A DNA stretch of 64,000 bases from Plantago major (GCA_026545765.1 CM048839.1:49274677-49338676); one strand, 5' to 3'. Shown: positions 10,339 to 22,100, counted from the stretch's first letter. Notes: generated by a model from the sequence alone, not told the origin. Program-made: numbers and translations.

Positions 10339-10444
10339 TTTCTGGATACCCGTTCCAGAAATGTTTTGCCTTTCTGAGTGTTGCTACTCAGAAACCTTTG
10401 CATCACTTCTTATCAACTTGGCTTTCTGAGAACCTGTTCTCAGA
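10339..10444. other. Three hairpins between pol and third gene, element 1
   Basis: TTTCTGGA/TCCAGAAA (10339-10346, 10354-10361; loop TACCCGT), TTTCTGAGT/ACTCAGAAA (10371-10379, 10386-10394) and TCTGAGAAC/GTTCTCAGA (10425-10433, 10436-10444). All three stems are perfect. The first recurs with the same loop in elements 2 and 4. The place is just after the end of RNase H coding. Confidence 0.7.
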
Positions 10445-10487
10445 GGCCTACTCACTTATTCAGTCTTTAGAGATTCAGGATAATTTT

Positions 10488-11966
10488 TCAGTCCTTAGGC
10501 AACTCCATTAATCCAAGATTATGTCTTAAGGTCAAGAACCGACTTTCTTGTAAGGGCTTAGTGAAGATATCTGCAAGTTGGTCTTCTGATGAAGTGGTGT
10601 CTAACATGGTCTCTGATGAAGTGGTGTCTAACATGGTCTCTGATGAAGTGGTGTCTAACATCAATGTGCTTTGTTCTGGCATGGAATTTGGGGTTCTGTG
10701 TGATTCAAATAGCACTTGTGTTATCACAGAAAATGGGAGTTTTCTCTTCATTGAGTCCATAGTCTCTGAGTTGTTGTTGAATCCACAGAATTTGTGTTGC
10801 ACAACAACCAGCAGCAATATATTCAGCCTCTGTGGTAGAAGTTTCAATTGAGTTTTGTTTCTTGCTAAACCATGAGATAAGTCTAGTTCCCAGAAAGTGA
10901 CAAGTTCCTGAGGTACTTTTCCTATCAAGCATTGATCCAGCATAATCAGCATCTGAGTAACCAGCCAAACTCAATCCACTTCTTTTAGGATACCACAAAC
11001 CTACATCTACTGTACCTTTCACATACTTTAATATTTTCATAGCAATGTTGTAGTGTGATTGCATTGGATTTGTTTGAAATCTAGCACACACTCCAACTGC
11101 ATATTGAATATCAGGTCTTCTTGCAGTAAGGTAAATTAGTGAACCTATCAATTTCCTATACTTGTGTTCATCAACACTCTTATCTGATTCAGTATAGGTC
11201 ATCTTGGTTCCTATGCTCATAGGTATCTTAGCATTCTTTTCAGAAGGCTTAAGTTTGAACTTTTTGAGCATGTCTTTTGCATACTTTGTCTGTCTAATGA
11301 ATATTCCATCATTGAGTTGCTTGACTTGCAATCCTAGGAAATAGTTCAATTCTCCCATCATGCTCATCTCAAACTTACTTTTCATGAGATTTGCAAAGTC
11401 ATCACAAAGTTACTTGTCCTTAGATCCAAATATGATGTCATCAACATATACTTGAACTAAGAGTAGTTTCCCATCATGGTTTAAAGTAAATAAAGTTTTA
11501 TCAACTTCACCTTTCTTGAAACCACTTTCCAGAAGGTATTTGGCCAAAGTGTCATACCATGCTCTTGGAGCTGTTTGATCCATAAAGAGCTTTACGTAGC
11601 TTATAGACCATTCTACTTTACGAGGAAACTTCAAAACCGGTGGTTGTTCAACATAGACTTCCTCGAAGTTCACCATTCAAGAATGCACTTTTGACATCCA
11701 TCCGATAAACTTTAAAGTCTTTATGAGCGAAGGCTAGAAAGAGTCTTATTGCATCCAATCTGCAACAGTGCATATGACTCATCAAAATCTAAACCTTGAT
11801 CTGGTAAATCCTTGGCAACCAACCTTGCTTTGTTTCTGGTTATTTCACCAGATTCATTCATCTTGTTTCTGAAAACCCACTTAGTTCCAATCACAGATAT
11901 TCCTTCTACAAATGGAACTAGTTTCCAGACTTTGTTTCTTTCAAACTGATCCAACTCTTCTTGCAT
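10488..11966 (-). pseudogene. Element 1 reverse transcriptase and RNase H, broken
   Basis: Copia-type RT: 'KVWKLVPF' and '[12 protein letters not shown]' near 11900, 'EEVYVEQPP' near 11650, 'QVYVDDIIFGSKD' (catalytic YVDD) near 11430, and 'NYFLGLQVKQ' near 11340. RNase H motifs follow: 'GYSDADYAGSMLDRKSTSG' near 10930, 'TTEAEYIAA', and the end 'EDQLADIFTKPLQ'. The frame breaks at about 11800 and between 11410 and 11385. The family-wide TAA in RT is present as nucleotides 11618-11620, but a one-base deletion just upstream and a compensating change downstream move it out of frame. The usual 'LYGLKQAPRAWY' block is garbled. Not functional. Confidence 0.85.
10585..10664. repeat. 27-bp tandem repeat, three units, in RNase H
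   Basis: Units starting TCTGATGAAGTGGTGTCTAA begin at 10585, 10612 and 10639. They replace the segment that in element 2 encodes the end of the RNase H domain ('HIDVRHHFIRDHV'). The duplication came with loss of neighbouring coding sequence. Confidence 0.9.
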
Positions 11967-12311
11967 TACAGAGATTCAGTCTTGGTCTCTTAATGCTTCT
12001 TCTATAGTTTTTGGTTCAATGTTTGAGATAAAACATCCAAAGAGAGAATTAGCATTTTACTATTGCTCTCCTAGTCCTAACACCTTGATTGATTGGTCCA
12101 ATTACATCTTTTGCGGGATGATCCTTGATCCATCTCATCATGGGTTTAGGCTAGTAGGTCAACATCTATGTGGTGCGAATGTGAATCACTATGATTATGA
12201 CTTGATACTTCTTCAAGATTCGTGACATTTTGCACCTCGGAAGAGGCGGTGAACGTCGACACTTGCTCGGTGAAAGCTTTACGGGACATGCTGTCGAGAG
12301 GTCATTTCGAA

Positions 12312-13805
12312 TTAGCTCTCGATGAACATCTTCGATTCCATTTCTGGAATTCTCATAGGAAATTCTTCATCATGTCTGAGAATCATCTGGTTGTTACTAG
12401 GCATTTCATGCTTTTCTTTGTCAGAGTCATCCTCTCTTTCCACAATGATGTTTTTCCTTTCTGAGAGTTCTTCTTCAGAATCCTTTATCATTAGTTCCTT
12501 GAACCTTTCTGAGAGTTCATCGAAGGGGTGTTTTCTTGCTTCCTTCATAGAATACAACATGAACTGATTCTTCAATCTTCTTTGTTCTTTTGTTGTAAAC
12601 TCTGTATGCTTTGCTATTCATAGAATAACCAAGAAACACGCCTTCATCTGCCTTTGGTTGAAATGTTCTTAGATACTCTTTTCCATTGTTAAGAACAAAA
12701 CATCTACAACCAAATACTTTTAGATGTTTGATATTAGGGGGTCTACCAACCATGAGTTCATAAGGGGTCTTGTCATGGTGTTTGTTTATCAAACATCGCT
12801 TACGAGTGTAGCATCTTGTGTTTACGACTTCAACCCAATAAACTTCACTTATCTCAATGTCATTAGCATTGTCCTTCTTTGCTTCTTTAAGTGTTCTATT
12901 TTTCCTTTCTGCAATACCATTTTGTTGTGGTGTTCTTACAGAGGAAAGTTGGTGTTGTATACCTTTGCTGGTACAAAACTCCTTAATGTACTGGTTGACA
13001 AACTCAGTACCATGGTCTGTTCTGATTGCAGATACCTTATCATTTTTCATGACTTCAAGCTTATTCAGCAAGTTTGGTATCTCCACCTTTGCATCAGATT
13101 TGTGCGTCAGACCATACTTCTTTCCTGCATAACTAGTTACAGATGATTCAAAAAGATCCATGTGTAATAGTTGCAGTGGTCTAACACTAGAGTGTCTGAT
13201 TTTGGACTTGAAAGAGATCTTAGATTGTTTCCCCATCTGACAGGCAGAACAGATACCATCCTTTCTGAAAGATGTTTTGGGAAGGCCAACCACTAACTCT
13301 TTCTTGGCAAGTTTGTTCAGAGTTTTGAAATTCAAGTGACTCATTCTTTTGTGCCATAACCAGTGCTCTTCTGTGTGACCTGATTGACTCACCATGAGAC
13401 ATTCTTCAGTTGTGGCAGATGCCCAGTCGGCAACATAAAGACTGCCTTTCCGCCGAGCAACCAAGACTGTCTGCTTTGACTCATTGTCAATAAGTTTGCA
13501 ATACTTTGCTTTGAATTTCACAGTAAATCCCTTGTCTGCAAACTGGCTCATGCTAAATAGATTATATTTCAAACCCTTAACATGTAATACGTCAGTGATT
13601 GTTAATGATCCTAATTTGACGTTGCCAAATCCCAGAGAGGGATTTAATTCTCCTCCAGCAAATCTGATGTCTGGTCCATTGTTGCAAGCTTTGTAGTTGA
13701 CCAGATTTGCTTTGTCTCCTGTCATGTGCTTTCCGCATCCACTATCAAATAGCCATTGAGCCTTAGTCCAAGAGGCGTTCTGCACAAAACAGGAAACAGG
13801 AGTTA
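12312..13805 (-). pseudogene. Element 1 protease and integrase, core deletion
   Basis: Aspartic protease motif 'FDSGCGKHMTGDK' at about 13745. A GAG-pre-integrase domain follows with 'LWHKRMSHLNFKTLNKL' and a 'CSACQMGK' pair, then the integrase core with 'LHMDLFESS', 'IRTDHGTEFVNQ' and 'PQQNGIAERKNRT', giving the D, D and E positions. The segment that in element 3 reads 'VVVDDYSRFTWVVFLK' is missing after 'KKYGL'. The open frame runs from about 13785 to 12517 and the C-terminal part continues in another frame to 12312. The tail to about 11970 is present but unreadable in one frame. Confidence 0.87.
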
Positions 13806-14054
13806 GGTTCTTGCTTCAGAGATAGAACCATTTAGACTACACATTCTTCCAGTAGGAATCCATATTTTAGTGAATTTCTTGGGAGTTTGTTTTTGTCTAA
13901 CTTGATCAGAAGGAGATGCAATAAAATCAGTAATTTTGATCTCAATTTTCCTTCTTGTGGTGTATCTAGGTGTTCCTTTTGGTGCTTCGGACCACAGGTT
14001 TCGGGATTGCTTTTCAGAACTTAGCCTTTCGCCGAGTTCCTTCTAGCTCGGCAT

Positions 14055-16307
14055 TCAGTTTTTCTGGCTTGAGATTTCTTCCACTTCATCTGTTACTCGT
14101 GCAATATCAGCCTTGCGCCATTGTTCTTGTCCTTCCTTATATTGTTGCAGAAGAACTTTTCCAATAGCACGATAGCCAATGCCATTTCGAACACCTTTGG
14201 CTTTCTGAATACGTTCTTCAGAAGCCTTACTAGTTTCTGCACCATCTTTATTTTCATAAAATGGTACAGTAGAGAATTTGCCTATTCCAGCAATTCTTCC
14301 TTCCCTAGTAATGTAGCAATGTGGATGGTTACATGTCTGAGGGTTATGTTTCTTTTCAGAAACCTTATCCGCAAGTTTCTTGTGAACTTGTTGTTCTTTC
14401 AAAGGCTGGGTTGCTACTCCTTTTCCTTTGTCAACTACCCTAGCTTTCTGACCAATGCTATAGGTGGTTGAAGAACCATTTTGTTGACTTTTTACAAAGG
14501 TCAACCTTTCATCACTCTTCTTCAGAGGAGATGAATTACTCGATTGTTCATCAAGTCCAAGTCCACCTTTCTCAGAGGGATCTCTCAGATAGGATTGAAC
14601 CTCAGTGAGAGTGTCACTAGCCTTTGCATAAGATTGGAAGGATAGCTCTTTCTTTCTGAGTTCTTCATTCTCAGAAAGCAGCTTCATCATTTTCTTAGTA
14701 AGTTCATCCAAGGCTAGTTTGTGAGAATTTTCATTCTCAGATATCTGAGATTTCAGAAAGGCTATTTCAGCGTTCTTGTTCTCAGATACTCTGGTTAGCT
14801 CAGAAACATCTTTTTCAAGAGTTTCTTTGCTTTCCTCTAGAATTCTGATTTTGGATTGTGCTTCCAGAAATTCTTTCTCATAACGATCCAATTCACTCTT
14901 GACCAACTCCAGATCCTCAATTCCATCATCACTCTCATAGTACAGAAATTATGAATTGTTACTTAGCTCATCAGCCATAAGACACATTTCAATGTTGGAG
15001 ATGTCTGGACCAGCAATCTCAGCAACTCCACACATTTCTTTCTTCTTAAGGCCAAAGTCAATTACATCGTGGGTGATTCCACACAATTCTGGTGATGGTA
15101 GGTTTGAGTCATCTGAAGCTCCATCTTCAGAATTTGTCTCAAAGTCTAGAGCATCAAGTTGAATTTGAATCTTCTTCCTTTCTTCAGTCAGTAAGGCCCT
15201 TTGGTTTCTCTTGAAATTTCTTCTGTCCTTCTTGTCACCTGTCTTGAGCTTGTTTAAAGCAGGACAATCTCTCTTAAAGTGACCAGGCTTTTGACAATAG
15301 AAGCAGATATCATTTCCTATTTCTGCAGCTTCAGTACTAACACCTTTCTGAATGGGGGTGTTCAGAGAGTTGTTCACTTGTATGTTCTTGTACTGATGAT
15401 AGTTTGGGCCAAGATGCTTTTTCAGCTTTTCTTTAGCTTTTCTTCTCTCAATCTCTTGACTCACAAATTTCTTCATGTGTCTTACTGCAAGATCATTTTC
15501 TTCAGATGCTTCTTTGGTATCCTTCTTTTCAGAAGTACCTTGAGAAACTAGAGCAACACTTTGCAACTTTTCAGCTGTTTGTTCTCTCTGAGTTGTCTCA
15601 TAGTCTACAGTAGCAAGATGAGAGAAGAGCTCTACTGTAGTAATATTTGGCATCCCTTGATTAAAATAAAAGAACTTAGTGTGTTCCCAGTTGTGATTGA
15701 GACTTCTGACAATAGTCTTAATCTTTTCTGACTGGGAGTATCTATTGCTTTCACCAAGTCCAGCCATATCACTCATAAGAGTATTAAATCTGAAATCAAG
15801 TTCTTCCAGAGTTTCATTGGGACCTTGTTTTAAGGTTTGGAACTTCAATTTAAGAACTTTGAACTTGTTTTCTTTGGTTTTCTCAGTTCCGGCACAAATT
15901 TCTTCAATCAATTGCCAGGCAACTTTCGCCGTTTTAGCACCCCACAATTTACACTGTATGTGCTCAAGTGTCGATCTGATGATTATATTACGAGCTTGAC
16001 CATCCATTCTGTGTCTCTTGGCATCTTCAGATGTCCAGAGCTCTCTTGGCTTGTCTTCATATATAATGCTTCCACGAGCAACATGACCACTATCACTAGC
16101 AGCCATGTCCTCGCTTCCATCTTCCTTGTCTGAGGCTTTTCTTCCATCAGACACCTCAGTAACTTGTTTGAGTTGTCTGATTTTGATAGGCCCTTCATTG
16201 ATGACATAGATCATCTCATCACTAATGGCCTCCAGATGGAGCATCATGTTGTTCTTCCATTTCTAGTAGTTTTTTGGCTTCAGAACGGGTGCATCACTCA
16301 GAGACAT
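14055..16307 (-). pseudogene. Element 1 gag with in-frame stops
   Basis: ATG at 16307 ('MSLSDAP'); stops at 16265-16263 and 14951-14949 in the same frame. The first half is UBN2-type copia gag with 'LETLEELDFRFNTLMSDM'-like helices, ending in a CCHC knuckle 'CFYCQKPGHFKRDCP' near 15290. The second half (14906-14055) is a long coiled coil rich in S, E, K and L, then a basic region with a C/H pair 'CNHPHCY'. The extra C-terminal coiled coil is shared with elements 2 and 3. Confidence 0.85.
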
Positions 16308-16410
16308 AACTGCACACTTAACACACAAATTATATAGTCCTCAAAAAGGGACAAAGTTCCTTCACCTATCTGGGGATCTAGGTTCAGTGCAGAAGGCTTG
16401 TGAACCTCCT

Positions 16411-16422
16411 GATCTGATACCA
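16411..16422 (-). other. Primer-binding site, element 1
   Basis: Two bases after the 5' LTR end the minus strand reads TGGTATCAGATC, complementary to the 3' end of initiator methionine tRNA except one of the last bases (usual form TGGTATCAGAGC). Confidence 0.85.
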
Positions 16423-16424
16423 CT

Positions 16425-17853
16425 TGTTGGTCCAGATAACGGCAAAGTAAAAGACTAGAGGGGGGGGGGGGTGAATAGTCTTTTAAAACATTTGTCGATA
16501 AATACAGTTTCTCAGAAACCTGGGGGTTTCTGATACTTAAATTCAGAGCGCGGAAGACTTTAAGATAGGTAAATGCAGAAACAATAAGTAAGTGTGTGTG
16601 TGCTTTGGTGAAATGTAAATACAGAAAGGTAAATAACACATCAAGTATAGTGGTATCTGGAGGTGGCGTAATCCTCCAACTAATCCACTTCGGTCTTTCT
16701 GAGACCTAGAATTCACTAGAATAGATAATTGAGTTCACCTTACAATAATCCTATTCTAAGATTCCTAAACAAATGGTTCCCAACCAAATGTTCCCCCTGA
16801 ATTATTCCCCAGCTCCTAGAGCTAAGTACTTCCTCTACTCAGATAACCTTGGAGTTATTCCCTGATTTCCCAAATCAAGTACTTCCTCTACTCCACGCCT
16901 TGATGGTGTTGGTTATAAGGTTTGTCAGAGAGGCTTCTCGTATAACTTTTCAGTTATGTTTTCAGAGAGCCTAATAGAACAAGACTACTTAATACACTTG
17001 TTCAGTGGATGACAGTCTGCTCTTTACTGACCCAAGTAATTGGTGTCCGTTCTGGAGAATGAGCTTCAGAAATGGTATCTGATAGTTCAACTCTTTCACG
17101 AATAACAATCTCTTGTTAAGGTTCAGGACAACTTAGAACTACTAGTGATTCTTCAAGCAACAGAAAGCTTTCAGAAAGGGTAGTAGAGTGCTTGAGAGAA
17201 TACTTTGCTTGATGGTAAGTTTGCAAGATAGAACGTTCTAAGGTATGTTCTTCAAGCATCTAAGTTTGTGATATATATAGATAAATTTGAGAGGCGTTTG
17301 AATTGTATCCGTTGTGCTCTCTATCAAATTATATCCGTTTATATCTTGAACTATGTACTCAGAAGTCACTATCTCATTTTTCAGAGAGGACTGCTTTTTG
17401 CAGCATTTCTGCCGATGCATTTAATGCATAGTACTGTTCATTGTCCTTTAGTCTCAATGGATACATGAGCCTTTCTGATGGCTTGCATGCTCTATACTCA
17501 TGATGTCATATGTCCAGAATCATATCCCAAAAGTAAGTTAATATACTTAAGAAAGGATTAAGGACATAGTCTTTCTGAGTTAGACTAAACCTTTGTGTCT
17601 TCATAAACCTTGTGCAATCTTCAGTCTTCTAATCTTCAGAAAAGCTCCATTGCTAGGATTGATCTTCATGGTCTTCTTGAAATAAAAATTACACTCGGAG
17701 ACCTATAATCCTAATACAAGATTTACTAGACTAATCATACTCAGTGATTTCCTGTTTTACAATGTTCAAGTGAACCAAGAGCACTTAATCACCATTCTGG
17801 TTAAGATAAGAACATGTGATGAGTGATCAAAATACTAACAGATATTCCTAACA
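16425..17853 (-). mobile_element. LTR-B, 5' LTR of element 1
   Basis: 1429 bases, starting (minus) TGTTAGGAATATC and ending GGACCAACA. It carries the stem-loop TCAGAAACC/GGTTTCTGA (16512-16533), two hairpin units near 16800-16890 and a G-tract near 16460. The outer flank at 17854 is third-gene coding sequence of element 2. Same subfamily as LTR-A. Confidence 0.92.
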
Positions 17854-18567
17854 CTTGTGCATCTGTTATTTTCTGAGTTGTTCCCTCAGAGTGCTCAACC
17901 ACTTCTTCAGTAGTAACTTTGTGTTCGGAAGTTGGATGATTAGATTTCTGAGGAGATGGAGGAGGGGATTGCTGTGAAGTCCTCTCAGTGTGCTTTTCGA
18001 CAGCTGAGGCATTGTGTCCTTGTAAAATCCCTCCCGTCCCTGGTGTAGGGGCATCATCATCATCCTTATCATCATCATCCTTTTTGTGATGGTCAGAGGG
18101 AGGTTCATCAAAGTTATTCTCATCTATTTCTTCCTCCTCATCGTCTTCAGATACAAGATTAATCACTTCAGGAATTGTGATCTAACCTCCTCTTGTTCAG
18201 AAGGAATAAATTGTAGAGTCTGGGGCAGGACTGGCTTGAATGCCATCTGTAATCTTGTCTGACCATCAGCCTGATTGAAGGCTTGAATCAACTTCTGTGC
18301 CACTTCTCTGGAGAAATCCTTATGTAATAAGGTCGCAATTTGATACTATTCCGTGGGAAACATTGCATGGATGTAGTTCTCCAAGTCAAGAGCTCGTGCT
18401 CGTCTCGTAGGTTGATCTGTGATTCTCAATATTTCAGAGAGATCTGAGCACCTTAACCTCTGCCATTTCTTGAAGCATTGAATGTGCTTTGGCAGGGTAT
18501 GAGCTTTGAAGAAGGGAAGTAGGTCCTTTTTCTCATCATCATGGACCTTCGTGCCACTAGTTTGAGC
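17854..18567 (-). pseudogene. Third gene of element 2: C-terminal exon, cut by element 1
   Basis: The exon starts after an AG at 18569-18568 with 'AQTSGTKVHDDEK'. It has an in-frame stop at 18346 and a frameshift near 18190, where element 3 is open. It then shows the acidic run and a serine/proline-rich region and ends abruptly at 17854 where LTR-B begins. The last readable residues match element 3 'TQKISDAQA'. Confidence 0.75.
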
Positions 18568-18763
18568 CTGAAAGAAAGAGTTCTGAGTTAGATTCAAAAC
18601 TTGTGTAGATATCTGAGTACAAGTGTAGTTAGGTTTCTGAGGTATCTGAATGAGTACATCAGGCTCAGAGACTTGTAATACTGAGACAGGGGTTGCCTCA
18701 GATTCTTGTTGTGAGGTGGAGACTTGGAAGTCTGGTCCTCATCAACCTTTCTTTCTGCTTGAA

Positions 18764-19371
18764 CCTGAGAATTAAAACATAACACTTAGGAAATTTTATC
18801 AAGAAAATTTTTATTGACAAATCAGATATCTGAGATGTCAATTACCTCTGTTGGAGGCTCAGATGTTTGTCTCACAGAAACTTGTGCAGTTTCTGGAATC
18901 TTTTCTTGTAATGAAGGCCTTGATGCCTCATCAATTTCCATATGTTGTGAGGATTGAGTGGGCAATTCCTCAACAACTTCTACTTCTTTTTGAACCTGTT
19001 AAGTAGAAAGTGTTAGTCTAAGAAAAATGATCATAGATTGCTCTTTGAGGAGTATAAATATCTGAATGAAATACCTTCTCTACAGAAGGTTCAGATACTT
19101 GTTCCTCAGAGGACTTGGAAGCCTCTGGATTCCTCTCTGAAGAGATAGACTTTTCAGTCTCTTCATTTTTCTTCTCAGTTGGAGCCTATTAGAAACAAAC
19201 ACTTATTAGTGAAGTGTATTAACGAATATCTGAAAAATTATATCTTAAGGAAGTCTTTATCACCTGTAGCACAGGCTCAGATTCCTTAAGTTGTGAGGGT
19301 GTGGAAGCCTCCTTTTCAGTTTCTGAGGCAAGCTTTTCAGCTTCCTATTGTTCTCGTGTTTCAAAATCAGC
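18764..19371 (-). pseudogene. Third gene of element 2: cassette exons
   Basis: Exons 19371-19264 (36 codons), 19185-19075 (37) and 18995-18846 (50) are separated by introns of 79 (before the first), 78 and 79 nt, with GT donors and AG acceptors, all phase 0. A fifth exon starts at 18764 after an 81-nt intron; its donor is unclear because the GT seen in element 3 is altered here. The first cassette contains a TAG. Exon starts (GCTGATTTTGAA, GCTCCAACTGAG, GTTCAAAAAGAA) match those in elements 1 and 3. Confidence 0.7.
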
Positions 19372-19450
19372 CTGTAACAAAGAAATTCTATTAAATAACA
19401 AGATTATGTGGCACAAAATATCACAAGTAAGAGTTAAACCATTCAGATAC

Positions 19451-21358
19451 CTGAGTAATGTCAGGCTGATTGGTCTATGGAACTTGTGACCCTTCTATGC
19501 ATTGGTCTTGTTGTTCCATTTCATCTTCTTTGTTTGAAGTTTCAGGTACTTCAGACCTTGCCTGAGTATGCAACTCAGTTGCCTCCCCTGGTTGATCATT
19601 CTGACCAGATGTCTCAGTTTGATCCCCCTCATTGAGTTGGGAAACCTGCTCTTTTGCAGAGTTTTCTTCAGCAATGAAAGATGCTGGTATCTGCAGCTCA
19701 AGTACCATTTCAGCAGTATTCACATCTGGCTGTTGTGGTTGTTGTGCTTGAGACAGACTGTTGAGTGTTGAGGCAATGGCAGTATCCTCCAACACTAAGC
19801 TATCACTCATCAAAGCATCTTCAATATGCTTTAGTCTTTCTTGCTCTGATGGTGTAATTTGTCTAGTGACCTTGGACTCTGTTGCTTCTTCAGCAACCTT
19901 TAAAACAGGTGCTTGCTCAGCAACCTGTGGTGTAGGTTCTTCTTCAGAGACCTCTACACCAGTTACTTTTTCAGTAACCTTAGCCCTTCTTGATTTTTCT
20001 AGGACTTGAGAGATAACTAATTCATCATCTTCTTTGTCAGAGCTCTCATCAGCACTGGGAACTGATTGGTCCATAATTCCTACGGTTTCTGCAGATAGGG
20101 CTTGGTATCTGTCACTACTTTCTTTAGCAGCATTGATGAGTTCATCAGCAAGGCTTTCGGCAATAGTCTTAACATTTCTGAAAGCACTTTCTCTTGCTGA
20201 GTCTACTTGTTCAGTAGTCGATACCTCTTTTGCAGCATTGATGAGTTCATCTTCATGGATGAGTTCATCTGCAGCGACGGCAGGTATCTGGGAATCGACA
20301 ACCTCCATGGGTGTGCCTTCTGATTTGCCAACAGACTTCTTTCGTGAAGTTCTGGGCTTCTTGGTTGCAACTTTTCCCTCAGATACCTCTTCAGTCTTTC
20401 GCTTCTTGGAACCTTTCTGAGATCCAGTAACCTTTTTCATCAAGTTCGTATACTCATATTTGTAGAGTAGGTTACTGTTGGCAATGTCTGCCTTCTCTCT
20501 GAGCTCAATGCCAAGCTTCTCCAGCAAGTAACATATCTTTAGACCATAGCTTACTGTGGCCTTTGGCTCAGCAAGTCCCTTAGCGATTGTAGGCTCAAAT
20601 CCTTGAATCTTCTCCACAAATTTCATAAAGGCGTACTTTCCCCAATTGAAAGGGTTTTCCAGCCTTTTGTCTTGTTGTTGCAACAAGAACATCATCATCC
20701 AGCGTTCTTGGCTTATTTGGTCAGCACCTCCTTGTAGACCATCAAAGAATCTGTGAAGAATGCATACCAACACATCCCAGTGAACCAACAGATGTCTGGT
20801 TCTGATGTCAGTAAGCTTGAAATCAGTGGGTGTATCTGATTTTTCAAGATCACACACATCACTGTACATTTGTTTTACACCTTCAAGGAGATCATCATCC
20901 TTGGTGTCTATTTCAAAATCCTTTCCAAGATTTTGAAGGTCAAACAACTTGCCAAAAGTTGTTAAGTCCAGAAGGATTTCCTTTCCTTGGACTGAAGTTC
21001 TGATAGACACTATTGCAGTGCCTTCAGAAACACAGGATATAATCCTGGAGTTGTTGTAGAATTCTAACACATCCAGTTAAGAGATTCTACTGGGTAGATC
21101 TGATAGAAAACCCTTGATTTTTGCCTTTTCAAGCATGTCAAGTATCAGTTTTCTATCGGCTTAAGTCTCAACAGCAGCAGTGAGGTATTCCTCGATCATG
21201 GCACCACCCCAAATCATTCTGTGATTTGAAGTCCAATGATCGGGATTGAAGTTCCCTACCAATCGATTGTTAATAACTACCAACTCTGGTGCTTGCTTTT
21301 CAGCAGTACCAGTGGTAGTACTTTGGGATTTCTGTGTAGTTGATCGTTTGGGGGCCAT
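19451..21358 (-). pseudogene. Third gene of element 2: first exon with three stops
   Basis: ATG at 21358 ('MAPKRSTTQKSQ'), one uninterrupted frame to the donor CAG|GTATCTG at 19451, broken only by TAA near 21160 and 21078 and TAG near 19475. The core 'DVLEFYNNSRIISCV', 'VQGKEILLDLTTFGKLFDL', 'GADQISQERWMMMFLLQQQ' and 'FNWGKYAFMKF' resembles the 'putative plant transposon protein' domain. A basic stretch 'KKRKTEEVSEG...KKPRTSRKK' looks like a bipartite nuclear localisation signal. The rest is acidic and rich in A, E, S, V and T. I see no signal peptide or hydrophobic anchor. Confidence 0.75.
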
Positions 21359-21538
21359 CTCTTTATATAGAGTGAGTTTTTCGAAGATCTGAAAGAGATT
21401 AAGGTGTAAGATTAGTGATTCTTTGCAGAAAAACTAATTTGGGAGCAGAGATTTGCAGAGAAAATAGAATGGTTTTTGCTATTCTTGTGCAAGTCGGAAT
21501 GTTGGATTAGGCGAAAGTGATTTCTTTTGCCAAAATCC

Positions 21539-21548
21539 TATATATATA
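21539..21548 (-). promoter_or_regulatory. Internal TATA box upstream of third gene, element 2
   Basis: Minus strand GCTATATATATAGGATTTTGG, about 185 bases before the ATG at 21358. A second TATA-like word, TATATAAAGAGATGG, overlaps the start codon region as in elements 1 and 4. Confidence 0.6.
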
Positions 21549-21990
21549 GCAACGAAATTTAGACAAACATATACATACAAATTGGTTTTGTATATATGTA
21601 TCTGTGAATTGCAGACAGGCGTGGGTAAAAGCTTGTTCGGCATTAAATGCATAGTGGGCCATGTTGGGATTTCAATAGTCCACTATTTACCGAGAATTAA
21701 TCTCCGCCGTAAAGATCAATCGCCCATTTCATCAAGGGTCACCATTGCTTCTTCAGCAATGATCACAATCAACAATTGTAATTGTGCCCATTTAATGAAT
21801 GTTGGCTATTAGCTATCTGAATCACGTTTCTGTGTGAATGAGAACACTGTTGTATATGATTCTATCTTATACTTGTTGTCTTTTCAAAGTTTTTCCCAAA
21901 GATAGAAATAATTCAAATTTCAAGATAGTAGTTAACTGTAGACAGTTGTACTATTCTCTTTTGTGATCCCCCTCATCAGTGATCTAGATA

Positions 21991-22100
21991 TCTGAGTACC
22001 TGTCTCAGAAATCTTCAAATAGCTATTTTACCCTTTAGCCTTTGGTTTCTGGATACCCGTTCCAGATTCCTCTTCTCTTATCTGGATACCCGTTCCAGAT
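21991..22100. other. Hairpins between pol and third gene, element 2
   Basis: TCTGAG/CTCAGA (21991-21996, 22004-22009), TCTGGA/TCCAGA (22048-22053, 22061-22066) and ATCTGGA/TCCAGAT (22080-22086, 22094-22100). The loop TACCCGT of the last two is the same as in element 1. Confidence 0.7.

Larger units (their letters stand above)
4713..17853 (-). mobile_element. SIRE-type copia element 1 (3'-truncated)
   Basis: Minus-strand element with 5' LTR (16425-17853), primer-binding site (16411-16422), gag (16307-14055), protease and integrase (to about 12312), reverse transcriptase and RNase H (to 10488), and a multi-exon third gene (9565 to about 4715). The last part of the third gene, the PPT and the 3' LTR are missing. 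At 17853/17854 it interrupts the third gene of element 2, so it is the younger of the two. All coding parts carry frameshifts or stops. Confidence 0.88.

Noticed and set aside
13785..13830. Short GT-AG intron at the gag-pol border
   Set aside because: In element 3 a GTATGAG donor and the TGTGCAG acceptor enclose only 38 bases. That is too short for plant splicing and would not keep the frame; element 1 lacks the donor.
19568..20420. Long frames opposite to the third gene (plus strand)
   Set aside because: They are shadows of the acidic, low-complexity minus-strand coding sequence; no start context or family match.
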